From Fragilariopsis cylindrus CCMP1102 (lineage: Eukaryota; Bacillariophyta; Bacillariophyceae; Bacillariales; Bacillariaceae): a stretch of 64,000 nucleotides of DNA. The stretch covers positions 1-64,000 of the forward strand of contig FMBT01000464.1 of NCBI GenBank assembly GCA_900095095.1, in the 5' to 3' direction. The notes under the pieces were generated by a model, which saw nothing but the letters and a program-made list of their open reading frames with translations, had not been told where the DNA came from and made no database searches. Below are positions 42,466 through 53,455 of the stretch, piece by piece. Made by a program: the position numbers and the translations under genes. Position 1 is the stretch's first letter. Every line of letters starts with the position of its first letter.

Positions 42466-43557
42466 CTACCCGTATATCAAATCTGTTCTTAAAACATATT
42501 TTTTACCACTTAAGACGACATCCGCTTCATGTTCTAAGCAATGATTGCCGTGTACATGAAGAAGAAGTGATCCAACTTGTGGTGAGTATGCGATCGAATT
42601 ATTATTGATATTATTTTTCTTTCGATTCCGCTTGGAAGAGGGAAGATGAAATCTTGTTGCACCCCCCTCACAGGTTGAAAGATATAGGAGCATTGTCATT
42701 TCGGTTTTACAAGTAGTAGTTCTTGTCCTTGTACTTGTACTTGTAGCAGATCCATTACCATTATCACCACTATCACCTTTATAACCGGTAACAACATTAC
42801 TTCCGTCAACATGTCTACCGAATGCATGTCCCTTGTTGTATCTATAAACACGAAGGTTTGGATTGCAATTGATTGGTTTGTATTCATTACGATACAAATC
42901 GGCCGTTTCTTGTTGTATCTGTGAAAGTATGGATGTACTTGTATTTGTACTTACATTACTGTTGTGTTTGTGTATGTGATTATTATCATTGTTGTTGTTG
43001 TTGTTGACATCACTAGCATCACCATCACCACAATGAATCATCCCCTTGGTTGCCATCGTCATTCCCTGTAATCGTTTAAAGATCCGATCTGATAATTCCC
43101 TTCCATTGGTTTCTTGCATTCGATAACATTCTCGATTAGCAATATAATTACTGGCTGGGTGAGCAGTATACTGAAATCCACCACCATCATCATCACCACC
43201 ACCACCACCACCACCACTAGTACTTCTATTAGTATCACCATCACTATCCGAGAACGATTCACAGAAATCAATCCAAGCCTGACATTCTTTCGGTGAAAAG
43301 AAGGATGGAATTACCCATACCCGTCCTTTTACGTATTCATGAAGCTCTCGGGATTTGCTATTACTGACACCATTGTCATAGTCTTGATAATTTTTATTGC
43401 TGTTGTCACTACTGCTGCTGCTGCTGCTGTAGTTGTCATTCGGTACCAGATATAGTGGAAATGATTCAAAAGATGACCGTTTAGTAGTTGTTGTTGTAGT
43501 CGATGGCAACTGTTCCGCCGTGGATCCGGAAAATTTGTTCTTTCGCTTCTTTGCCAT
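42466..43557 (-). CDS. 2OG-Fe(II) dioxygenase, prolyl-4-hydroxylase-like
   Basis: Single exon, 363 residues from the ATG at 43557 (MAKKRKNKFSGS); the open frame extends slightly further with no ATG. The C-terminal half is a double-stranded beta-helix oxygenase: YRYNKGHAFGRHVDGSNVV provides the iron-binding His-x-Asp, TEMTMLLYLS and GGATRFH continue the core, and CLEHEADVVLSGKKYVLRTDL gives the distal His and the Arg that binds 2-oxoglutarate. It should hydroxylate a protein or small substrate using O2 and 2-oxoglutarate. The N-terminal part (VKGRVWVIPSFFSPKECQAW) is also typical of this clan. Several Ser, Gly and Asn runs come from triplet repeats and are probably loops. Confidence 0.85.
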   Translation of the reverse strand: MAKKRKNKFSGSTAEQLPSTTTTTTKRSSFESFPLYLVPNDNYSSSSSSSDNSNKNYQDYDNGVSNSKSRELHEYVKGRVWVIPSFFSPKECQAWIDFCESFSDSDGDTNRSTSGGGGGGGDDDGGGFQYTAHPASNYIANRECYRMQETNGRELSDRIFKRLQGMTMATKGMIHCGDGDASDVNNNNNNDNNHIHKHNSNVSTNTSTSILSQIQQETADLYRNEYKPINCNPNLRVYRYNKGHAFGRHVDGSNVVTGYKGDSGDNGNGSATSTSTRTRTTTCKTEMTMLLYLSTCEGGATRFHLPSSKRNRKKNNINNNSIAYSPQVGSLLLHVHGNHCLEHEADVVLSGKKYVLRTDLIYG

Positions 43558-43918
43558 CTTGATAACAATCAATACAGTACTGGGTTCACAGCTGCTTGTT
43601 CAAGTAAGTGTGGGGAAATGCATTCGGCATCAGATCCTCTATGAACAAATAATGATATATATTAATGATGCATCGTTATGATTTTTGATTTTAAACATCA
43701 ATTTTAAATTGAGGGCAAATTAAAAAATCGAGCGAAAAATGAAGGTATTTTCAGCTGCCCCCCCCCGCCCCCCCCCCCCGATTTCTAAAAACATCGTTTT
43801 ACATTTTGTGAATTTGAAATTCATTACACTTCCCTCCTAAAATAACTTCTAATAGTTGACTGGAGATTTTCATAATCATATACAATATATATAAGTACTT
43901 CCATCTACTGTCTCTATC
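43558..43918. promoter_or_regulatory. Divergent spacer with poly-C tract
   Basis: About 360 bp between divergent genes. A nearly pure C run lies at 43758-43779 (one G inside), an oddity in AT-rich DNA and a likely place for length error. Confidence 0.6.
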
Positions 43919-44263
43919 ATGGACAACTGGATCGTCTCACAGATATCGTTCTGGTTCACAGTTCGGAAAGTACAACCAGCAAAAATCGTTGACCAATGTA
44001 TAGATTTCTTTCTCGATATGACAGTGCCTGGACGAGGTGCAGGGGAAAATAATTGGATAATGCGTGGCGTACGGTCTGTACAAATTGGAACTGAACGTGC
44101 ACAGAAAGAAATTGATGTCCGTTCAAGTTTACGTGATTGGGACTCTCAATTTCCGGAAATTCATCATGAGATGATAGTTCGTTGGGTATGTGGTGCCATT
44201 GCTTCTGCTGTTGTTACTGGTGTTTATCAAAATCTGAAGCAACAACCAAGAAACCGAAAATAA
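43919..44263 (+). CDS. Small hypothetical protein
   Basis: 114 residues, starting MDNWIVSQISFWF. The composition is ordinary and globular (VDQCIDFFLDMTVPGRGAGE, SLRDWDSQFPEIHHE). A hydrophobic stretch near the C-terminus (VRWVCGAIASAVVTGVY) could be a single TM helix. No family is recognised. It is probably a real gene, judging from composition and the lack of low-complexity bias, but this is not proven. Confidence 0.45.
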   Translation: MDNWIVSQISFWFTVRKVQPAKIVDQCIDFFLDMTVPGRGAGENNWIMRGVRSVQIGTERAQKEIDVRSSLRDWDSQFPEIHHEMIVRWVCGAIASAVVTGVYQNLKQQPRNRK

Positions 44264-45057
44264 AGATTCATTTTGTCAAAATTATTACCATTTAAATCTT
44301 TATTGATATCCGACACGAGAAGATACAGCAGTTGGATGATGTGGATTCTTTTTTTTACCTAGACAAAAAGTCGTCAAGTGAACATCTCGTGCCTTTTTCC
44401 TTTTTTCCAAGACGACTTGGCGCCGTAACTAAACTATAATGTATATGAAACATACGAAATATACAGTTCTCGAATTATGGTAGCGTTCCAGATAGAAGGA
44501 TCAGATACACTAATGGTATCTAGTGGTACGAAGAAAGGAATCTACGATTATTTTGCATATAAGCGTCACAATAAGTTTAGCATGTTATAATAGACAGATC
44601 ATGAATTACATCCAATTGAAAGCTACATACAGAATGGGTACTGCATCGCAACTATGGTTAGCCACTAGCATGGATTTAGGGCGGTATTCTGATACAATTC
44701 ATGTTCCATCAATTATTCCTCTTTGAAATCCAGTGATCGATTGTTTGATTATGAATATGCAATACAATAGCCTACCAGTATCAGTGTTATACGAAGTCTG
44801 TGCTGGGGACTATATACGTATAGTAGTAATAACTTGAATAGTTAGTTGCTGCTTCTTTGCATAGACAAGGAATCGATCATTTTTCAATTTCGTTTCTCTC
44901 TCGACGTTATGGTGTGTACACACGAATGTTCACTTTATATTACTGTATTATTATATCGCCCCACCATAATCGGTTCACTGATTCGCCGCCAAGTCATTTG
45001 CTTCAAACTGTATTTGTAAACGTGTACTGCAGCATTATTTGTGAATGGCTAAGTCTG
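44264..45057. other. Convergent spacer with coding-like patches
   Basis: About 800 bp. Short protein-like stretches occur on both strands (for example a 42-codon minus-strand frame at 44300-44428 and plus-strand frames around 44470-44590), none with a recognisable family. See findings. Confidence 0.35.
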
Positions 45058-46687
45058 CTACAGTAATCGTAGTAACTCGACCTGATCCTCATCATTTTCG
45101 TTATTTTCTTGACTCTCTTTTGACTTTAGTAATCTATCTACATCTATCAAAGCATTGAAGGTTCGAATCATACCACCAACTAGGGGAATTAGACTGAGCA
45201 CAATCAATATAGATACTACCACAGCAGCACATGCATCAGCAATTTCAGAGGTAACTATATCTGTGAATTTAGCAAGCAAGGCTGCAAAGATAACAGCAAA
45301 ACTCCGTAAAGTATCCGCAAATACGTGCTACAGTATTAGTAGAATAAATAGGTAGTAAAAATGTAAGGAGAGGAAATATGTTGTGTTGTGTTGTGTGAAG
45401 GATTGACTCGTGAGGATTGATGTATCAATGTAAAGACGAAGATTTTCCCAACAAACAAGTCCTGAAAATATTTTCTGAAATACCTTTGGTAGTAAAATGT
45501 ATTATAAGACTCACCGTATAAGCACTACACATATTTAGATTTGATGTGTCGTTGTCGTTGTCGTCATCGCCATTGTCATTGTCATTGTCATTATCTTCAG
45601 GTCTGGTGCCGAAGGATTTTACTTGGAATAATTCGTCGGTTTGATCATCGCATTCGTCATCGTCATCGTCGTTGCCGTCACCGATCTTGGTTAATTCAAT
45701 TCCTTGTAAATGAAAATCCATATCATTTTCATCATCAATGTCGATGCTCTCGTCGTCACGAAAGCTACTGCTAATAGCTTTATTACCATTACCATTACCA
45801 TTACCATTGCTATTATCATTACCATTACCATTATCATTGCCATTAGTATTAGTACACATATTAATATTAATTATATCAGTATTCGTTTTGTAACCCATTG
45901 CGTGTTTAGCGGAAGCAAAGCATCCAACATTAACAACATCTAATAATAAATTCAAAAAACTAAATATCATCATTATATTTATATTCGGATCAGCCTGTAA
46001 CGACACATCTCGTGTACTATCTAAGATCAAGATATGAATTGATTCCTTTAATACGATTACAGTAACAACCAGTAACGCTGTAACCGATAAGAGTGGTGGA
46101 ATCAATTCTAATTGATATGTGTATTTCCGATGTTTTAATACCATTATATTATTGATGTTTAGTGAAGAGGATGAGTACGGTTTCGTAGGACTACTAGACG
46201 ATGATGGATCTGATTCTGACTCGAATTCTGATTCTGATTCGTACTGTTGTTTATTTCGTTTTTCTTGTTGTTGCTGTTGTTCCTGAAGTTGAATGGCATA
46301 AAATTCCTTCTGTCGTTCTGCACATAAATTGAAAAGATATGTCAATGCGTCAACCATCATTGCAATTGAATCACCAAACATAGCTTCAGATCCAGCAAAT
46401 ATTGATACAGTAAGTTGTACAATTGCAAATGTTTGAAATGAAACAAATGCGATACATAATAATTTCTTATTCGACGGTGGTGAAGTTGTAATAGTTAATG
46501 GAAGCTCATAAATCTCGTTGCTGTTGTTGTTGTGGTCAATGTCGTTGTCGTTGTCGATGTCGTTGTTGTCACAGTCAATACGTTCATGGTGATCGTCATT
46601 TTGGCTGGACTTGTGACTGCTTGTTATATTATTATTTACATGATTATCATTATTATTATGTTGATAATCGATCCCATCTTGAATCAT
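45058..46687 (-). CDS. Cation diffusion facilitator-like transporter
   Basis: Two exons, 46687-45515 and 45327-45058, over a 187-nt intron (GTGAGT...CTGTAG, phase 0); 480 residues. It resembles CDF/SLC30-type metal exporters. TM1-TM2: LLCIAFVSFQTFAIVQLTV and GSEAMFGDSIAMMVDALTYL; TM5 begins HVFADTLRSFAVIFAALL with the His-x3-Asp metal site, which is completed only after splicing. In TM2 the usual His of the His-x3-Asp pair is Ala (DSIAMMVD), so metal choice may differ from classical zinc carriers. Two inserts are long and low in complexity: a Gln/Glu/Ser loop (about 134-172) and an Asn/Gly/Asp-rich loop (about 280-385), the latter rich in possible metal-binding Asp. The N-terminal 60 residues are Asn/Asp/His-rich. 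Substrate not known. Confidence 0.8.
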
Positions 46688-47704
46688 TCTACTATATACT
46701 GCGGAGGGTTGCTGCTACTGTAAAATAATTCACAATTTCCTCCTACCTGCATTTCTTTCATATCCCTTTAATTTTGAATCCTGGCCTTTTATGAAGTATC
46801 CGCTGTGAGTAGAAATATAAATGACGATGATGATGTTGACGATAGTTTGATTCTGTTTTTGCTTGATTTATGTAATAACATTAAAGCCTGCTTACTCAAA
46901 GTCGCTGTTGATATATACTTGTATGTCGATTGTTGTGACAATTGCGATGAAAGCTGGTACTATATCTTTTATCTTTTCAAGTCTGTAATGTGGTCGGTGT
47001 GAACGATCGTCGATTTTATGACGGTTCAATTATCCATTTTTGTTAAATAAAGCACAGATGGAACGGTTCGCCTTTTTTGTATACTCACACTATTTTTTTG
47101 CACAAGCAAGTGCGCCAAAATAATGACGTTTAGACATCATGATGCTCCCTCCGCAGATGATTACGGTACAAAATCTGAGAATCTTGTCGTCCTTTTTAAC
47201 GAATTGATCGAATAGAATCTTACTGTACCAAAACTACCATCTGCTAAAATAGAAGTAAAGTAAAGTAAACTTGAAAAGTCTTCAACATGATACTAATATG
47301 TAGGACCTACCTACTCTCGTGTGTAATATACGGCAAATACGGTATGATGTAATGAATGCCATGATAGTAATACTAAAAAATGCGTCTTTCGTCTACTAGT
47401 ACGTACATCTTGAATGAATCATGATGAAGATACTTTAGAATATGGAAAAAAAAGTTTAATAGTGTATTATTAATATACATGTTATATTAAAGAATACGAA
47501 TGAATACAACCTATCGTTCAGTATTACTATTTGATAGATAAGATAAGATCTGAGATGCATGATGTGATTCGAACTCGATTCACCGAAGCCATACCGGTAG
47601 AGAAAAACCAAGAATGAAATAAAGTGGACCAGTAGAAGAATGTCACTACCGATCCTCTCTCTCTTTCTTGTTATTTGGTACACGTAAATAAAGTTTCACA
47701 GGGT
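46688..47704. other. Intergenic, nothing recognised
   Basis: About 1 kb of AT-rich sequence. A 65-codon frame at 46805-47002 has a poor composition and no family likeness. Confidence 0.45.
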
Positions 47705-48169
47705 TCAATTTCTGGTAGGACTGGTAGAGAAGATATTCAGAAACGAGGGCATCGTCCATGACGACGAACCACCACTACTACTAGTAGTACTTGAGTCATC
47801 TGTGTTAGCACGATTCCTATCACTAATACCAATACATCCATCACGACAAAATTTTGTAGTATACGTCTGAACTTGTTTGGTTGTCATTGAACCTTCGTAT
47901 AGATATTCTGCTTGAAATAAAGGATCCTTTGATCCAAATCCACTATTTCTTGGTAATTTCTCTATAACGAAATCACATTCATCGTCGTTATCTGAAAGTA
48001 GAAGTGATGTTTTGTTGTTGTTGTTTGATGATGTCGACGAAGTTGTACTTGTATCATCATCGCCATTGTTAATACAACAATTATTTATAGATGAAATCTC
48101 AAAATTCTTACTGGCCTCGTTGTTGTAATTATTCGCCTTATTTTGGGTTGTTGAAATAATTATACTCAT
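47705..48169 (-). CDS. Hypothetical protein, Ser/Asn-rich
   Basis: 154 residues, single exon. The first 60 and last 35 residues are Asn/Ser/Thr-rich and probably disordered. A central 50-residue block is well-formed (DECDFVIEKLPRNSGFGSKD, then LFQAEYLYEGSMTTKQVQTY), so the gene is likely real. No TM helix, signal peptide or known motif is seen. Function unknown. Confidence 0.5.
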   Translation of the reverse strand: MSIIISTTQNKANNYNNEASKNFEISSINNCCINNGDDDTSTTSSTSSNNNNKTSLLLSDNDDECDFVIEKLPRNSGFGSKDPLFQAEYLYEGSMTTKQVQTYTTKFCRDGCIGISDRNRANTDDSSTTSSSGGSSSWTMPSFLNIFSTSPTRN

Positions 48170-49039
48170 CTTTGCGCTTGCTTATCTTTTCTTTGCTTTG
48201 GATACGTTGGATATAAGTAATTCGGATTCAATTGTATTCTGGATTCCAAATTCGATTGCTACTGTGTATCTTTATAGAACGAGGGTCTTGACAACTTTAT
48301 GTTAATTGTAATGTTTTGTGAGGTCGTATATGCAATGTGGGTGGATTGTAATCTGTTAGTGTGGTTGTGTACATCTCGTGTCCTTGCAATTCTGTGCAAC
48401 CAAAACGGAATTTGGGGAGGATGTCTGTTCTTTTTTTTCTTTTCGTGTGGTGATACGTTCAGGATGAGAATATAAGATTCCAAATTCTATTCTGATCAAG
48501 CAAAAACAGACCTCTCAGAGAAATAGACCTCTTAACACGTCATGACGCTCTCATTTTTATTGCCACAGTTTTTACCTCTTGCGGTTATTGAATGAATCTT
48601 TTATACAGTATTCGTGATTGATTCATTCGATTCATTATTTTAGTATGATATTGTAATACGAAGTAATGGCACCGATCGATCAAATAAAGCAATAATGTAA
48701 AAAGAAAGGGATTTTCCACACAAAAACTAAATAATGCCCAAAATAATAGTAAATACTACAGTAGTAAAACTATACATCATTCAACTGTGTGCAACTCTAT
48801 CAGTAAACAATATATATCAGAATTTGAAGATTCCATAATACCATCTACACTATTACTCTACCCAGAGTTGGTATATCATCATCCATAAGGTTGCAAACAT
48901 AATGGAAAAATCATTTGGTATAAATTATTAATTATTATATCATGGTACATTGTAGCTTGTTCCGTGTTAAATAATTCACACACAGGAAGCATGGATAGAT
49001 TAGATTTTTTGGTTTGTCTACTCGCATTTACATGGAGCA
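48170..49039. other. Intergenic, nothing recognised
   Basis: About 870 bp upstream of the LysM remnant. GATTGATTCATTCGATTCATT-type words occur at about 48617-48640. No gene seen. Confidence 0.4.
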
Positions 49040-49440
49040 GGAGGTCAAACTGTCCCTCTACCTGTCCTTTCAAAACCTGTATCTGGTGGCGGGCGTGTGT
49101 ACACAGTTGTGAGTGGCAACAATCTCTGGAAATCTCTGAGATGTTTACAGAAACGGAGATGGAAACCAGTACAGTGATATCATGACCGCCAATAGCATGA
49201 CTAGAAAAGACCTTGACATTGGTAGACAACTTCGTACCCCTCAAGGGGTGGGAGTTGAAATGGCGGTGGAACTGTCACTCCAAGCCCTGCACCTGGTGGT
49301 GGTGGTGGTGACGGGCGTGTCCACACAGTTGTGACACCCTCTGGAAAATCTCAGAGATGTATTACGGAGACAAAAACCAGTACAGTGTTATCAAGACCGC
49401 CAACAGCAACCTTGCGATTATTGAACCTTTTTATTTGTGA
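49040..49440 (+). pseudogene. Tandem LysM-domain gene, frame-broken
   Basis: Two LysM-type (glycan-binding) domains can be read only by switching frames. Domain 1, about 49091-49240: GRVYTVVSGNNLWK, then SEM, then GDGNQYSDIMTANSM and KDLDIGRQLRTP. Domain 2, about 49310-49440: RVHTVV, then TLWKISEMYYGDKNQYSVI and KTANSN. Gly/Pro-rich linkers precede each (TVPLPVLSKPVSGGG and TVTPSPAPGGGGG). The breaks are single-base losses in A or T runs (after TGGAAA near 49130, ATGTTT near 49145, GTTGAAA near 49259) plus a loss of about seven bases at 49335-49338. The second domain runs into TGA at 49438. It is either a decayed gene or one damaged by consensus errors; a possible start with a hydrophobic leader lies at 48991 (MDRLDFLVCLLAF). 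Confidence 0.75.
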
Positions 49441-50220
49441 TTCATCCGATTCATTCATTTTGATTCGATTCATTCATTTTAGATAGTGATCATTAAATAA
49501 TAAGAAGAAAATAGTTACTACAACAAGCTTGTTGCAACTCCAGAATATGGGAATCCACCTCCTTTTGAACCACGTTAAAGAATAGTTTGACCCTGCCTTA
49601 ACAATCTATTCAATTCAAAAGATTATATATTATCTACTCCTTGTTGTGTATTCTTGAACATTAGAGAAAGAATTGACATTGCACTAGTAGATAGATTTAC
49701 AAATTTCTAGCTAGTTGCATCTCATGTTCTGAAGATCATTTAATACAATGTAGTACAAAAGAAGATAGAATTAAAATAACTAGTAGTATTCTTAAAACAA
49801 ATAAACATGCATTTATTTTATGTAACCGAAATATGTAGTGTACAACGCAATTCATGGAATTTATCGATTGCTGCATATAGTATACAATGTGACTGATATT
49901 CTCACAAAAATAGATAGAATAGAATATAAAATTTGGTCTTCTTATGCAAAACGAATATAAATGAAAAGCTGTGTGTCGATTGTGACGTGAGTGTGATGTG
50001 CTGTGCTGTGGTTGCTTGTAAAACGTGAATTATCCCTTCGTGTACTGTACTGTATTGTAACTGCTTTGTGACATATGTTCTTTGATTCGTCTTTGTCATC
50101 GACCTATTCAGTCTTTCTTGCGGGTTAAAGTACGATCCTTTCTTTTAATTATGATCCATGTGTAACGACGGAATCAGAATCAAATAATTTGAAAAATATA
50201 TGTGGTAATTCGATCAATTT
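49441..50220. other. Intergenic, nothing recognised
   Basis: Begins with repeated GATTCATTCATTT/GATTCGATTCATTC words at 49440-49482. The rest is AT-rich with a GTGCTGTGCTGTG stretch near 50000. No gene seen. Confidence 0.45.
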
Positions 50221-51372
50221 CTAGGCAGCATGATACTGAGGAGTCTGCCCGTAAGGATCGTGATGATAGGCCTGGGCGTAATCTTGTCCAGGGTGAATCT
50301 GTGTCGGATGAACACCACTATTCGGGTCGTAATAGGCAGCAGCAGCACCATGATCCTGGGGGGCAACATCCGCCGATGCCGCCTCCTGAGGTTGGGGTGG
50401 TATAGCTGCAGCTTGGTTGGCAGTATACTGTTGCATCTCGATTTGGAAACGTATTTTGTCTTGAGCCGCCATTTCTTCGTATTGCTTCTTTTGCGCAGGG
50501 GTCAATGCCCTCCAACGCTCTCCTAGAAGTTTTCCAAGCTCAACAAATTTAATTCCAGGAAATTCTTGATTGACCTTAGGACGCATATAGTTTGTGAAGA
50601 AGACGTATGCACCAGACGCACGCTTAGGTGCAGCGGGATCTCTTGGTCCACGTTTACTCCGTTTCCGGGGACGATGTTCCTCGATTAAAACTCCACGAGC
50701 GTCATGTCCTGGTGGGGGTTGATAGGCAGCAATTTCAGCATCGTACCGAGCTTTGTCTTGAGACGCTCTAGCTTCCCACGTTGCCTTTTCTTCGGGAGTT
50801 AAATTCTTGTACATGTGACTAGTGAACTTTGCTAGCTGACCAAAGGTCATACCAGGGTTTTCGCGTTTGAATTGCTCTCGCATCGCATTCTGGTAAAGTA
50901 AGTATGCGCTCATGTTGCGCTTTGGTGCATTCGGATCCTTTTCAGGCTTACCCTTTCTTCCCGAGGCTTTTGCGAGAGGAGAAACGATAGCATCACCCTT
51001 TGCGTCATATCCAGCAGGTGGAACATAATTTGCTAGTTCATGCAAATAACGTGCTTTGTCGGCCTCCGCTCTTTGTACCCACGCCTCCTTCTCTGTCGGA
51101 GGGAGTTCCGAGTACATAGCACTAGTATATTTTGCGAGTTGTCCGAAGGTCATTCCTGGATTGAGAGACTTGAACTCAGCACGCATGCAATTCTGGTGGG
51201 TTAATTGAAAAGTAAGGTAAAAGGAAAATTAAGTTAGTCGTTTACCATCAAATTAACACAATATGGTTGTCATCCTTTGCAGCAAAAGAATTGATCTTAC
51301 CTGATAGAGCAAGTAAGCGCTCATGTTGCGCTTTGGAGCGCTCGGGTCTCTGCTGGCACTTCGTTTTGCCAT
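50221..51372 (-). CDS. Triple HMG-box chromatin protein
   Basis: Two exons, 51372-51301 and 51192-50221, over a 108-nt intron (GTAAGA...CACCAG, phase 0); 347 residues. The splice lies inside the first HMG box: APKRNMSAYLLYQ-NCMRAEFKSLNPG. Three boxes follow at about residues 12-78, 104-170 and 199-268. The first two are near copies (KRNMSAYLLYQN, NPGMTFGQLAK), the third more like classical HMGB (KRASGAYVFFTNYMRPKV, ELGKLLGERWRALTPAQK). A basic linker (RPRKRSKRGPRD) precedes box 3; the tail is rich in Ala, Gln, His and Tyr. It should bend or bind DNA in the nucleus, or possibly package organelle DNA; no targeting peptide is seen. Confidence 0.93.
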
Positions 51373-53455
51373 GGTGATTTAGTTATGGGGTTCTACATGG
51401 TAATGTGGTTGTTGGTAATCAAAATCAAATAGAATGTGGAAGTTTAGTTAAACGGCAGTATATGATGTTGTGATTGGATGTGAGAAAGAAAGATCACCGC
51501 CTTTTGTTGCTTTGACTGCACAGTAACAGCTGCAACATTATCTTCAACAGCGCGGCGACTATTAGATAGATAGTGTTGTTTCGATGTTTGCATTCAACGA
51601 CCTCAGTGAATATCGAAAGGGCAAAGGATTACTTTCGTTTGGATTCATTCTCGACACAAGATAATAGAAATTGAAGTCACACTTTCACTTACCGGATGGA
51701 TCTCTTTCTTGTTACGTAGACAATAGGTTCAATTGAGTACTGTCGTAGACTGTAGTACAATTGTTGCTGTAAAGACATCTTTCAATTTCTGAAATTATTT
51801 TAACGTTAGGTTCACTACGGTAACTTACAAGTGCGTAGCATTTCAACACAAAATGCATACAAAAATCGTGAACATATTTATTTTTTGCAAAAGAAAAGGG
51901 GAATAATACCGGTAGATAGGAGACATTTGGGGGTACAATTTATGGAGGCAATGCATTATGAGCTAGAGACAGATTGAGGAATGCAACTGTTACTACTAGT
52001 AATACTGTACATACAAAAAATACTGAATAAGGACAGCAGCACAATTCACTCATACTAGTATGATGACCCTTGACATATCATGAATCAGACACATTAACTT
52101 GCTCCAAAGCTTGAAACTCTAAAGCATGATTTTGATGATGATAGCTACAGTAGGTAAATTTTACTATACAATAATAGGTCTCCATTAATTATTTTGAGAA
52201 CGAAAAAGGTGTCAGAACAAAGCACACCTAAGATTCATCTCATCTACCCTTCTTTTTTATATACATGACATATTATATGGAGGTTGGTTGTATATTGTAT
52301 ATGCTACATATCTACCTAACTAATGAAGTGTGGGATTTAAAATGAACTGTCGTTATTAGTGATAGTTCCACTCAATAGCCATCTGGACGGACAGCACCTT
52401 ACTTTGATTTGATTGATTTGTTTAACCCACTAGAATTCATAATGATGCTGAAAGGAAGGCCTTGTTTGCCGTGTTTATTTGCTCACACTAATTGACAACA
52501 TTGCACTACTGTATATGAGAAAATTCTGAAAATCAATGTCACAATGTTTTGTTATACATATCATCATTTTGTGCGCTATGCTAGCTTGTGCCCTGAAACA
52601 ATGTGCATATATGCAATACTACACAGTACAATGAATGCAGAGTCTGTGGTGCTTGCATGTAGTCACCCTATTCTTCAAGGCACAAACTGGTGCTGGTGAT
52701 ATGATGTGATGCACAAACAGAGAGATAGAAGATTATTGCACCGAAACCAGACAGACCTATATTATGCATGCACGTCCAATAAAGCAAACATTCTTTCTAT
52801 GACCTACTTGACATGACTGTACATTGTTTACATAGAGTAAGTTGTCTACCTATCTGCTTGCTAACCATATCACAGCTACTTACACTTATCATAATGTACA
52901 AATAATAAATGCACGATACAATGATGAACAGAATTTTTGTTTGTGAACATCTGCCATACAACAACTACTTGTACGGTACTGTATGTCCAATTAAAAGATC
53001 GACATCATCGCTTCGCGTGTAAGAAAAGAACAGAACTTTGGCCGTATTCAAACTTCACGATTGAACTTGTAACGCGACATAATGCCATTCAAGTCTATTA
53101 CGTCGCAAATATATAACGAAGTTGCTACAATTAATGGGAAAAATGCCGAAAGATTGCTGAATACGATAACGGATATATTATGCTACTTGTATTTGTAGGA
53201 GGTGACAAGCGCAAGCGATAAACAAATTTCCAATGTAGTGCCATTACCACTTATCACCGCGACACTTCTCAAATGCGAACTCAACAAAAGTAGCAACTAA
53301 GAATAGAAATAGTACAATACAATCGAAGGAAGACACACTGCTTTTATCTTGCTGAACGCATTTTCTACAACAAGTAAAAAAACCCAATCGTTTACCATAC
53401 CGAAGACGAAGCCTTCTATCTCAAGGATTTTCCATCACAATCATCAAATGCGCCA
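51373..53455. promoter_or_regulatory. Long divergent intergenic region
   Basis: About 2.1 kb between the HMG gene (-) and the heat-shock factor gene (+), the longest gene-free stretch here. Many short TACTACTGTA/TACAGTA-type words recur, as elsewhere in the window. No ORF of note, no tandem repeat and no RNA gene is recognised. Confidence 0.45.

Noticed and set aside
44523-44726. 67-codon plus-strand frame as a gene
   Set aside because: Short, no ATG context or family; mentioned only as part of the coding-like patch.
45155-45190. tRNA-like GGTTCGAATC string
   Set aside because: It lies inside the coding exon of the transporter, and no cloverleaf arms can be formed around it.
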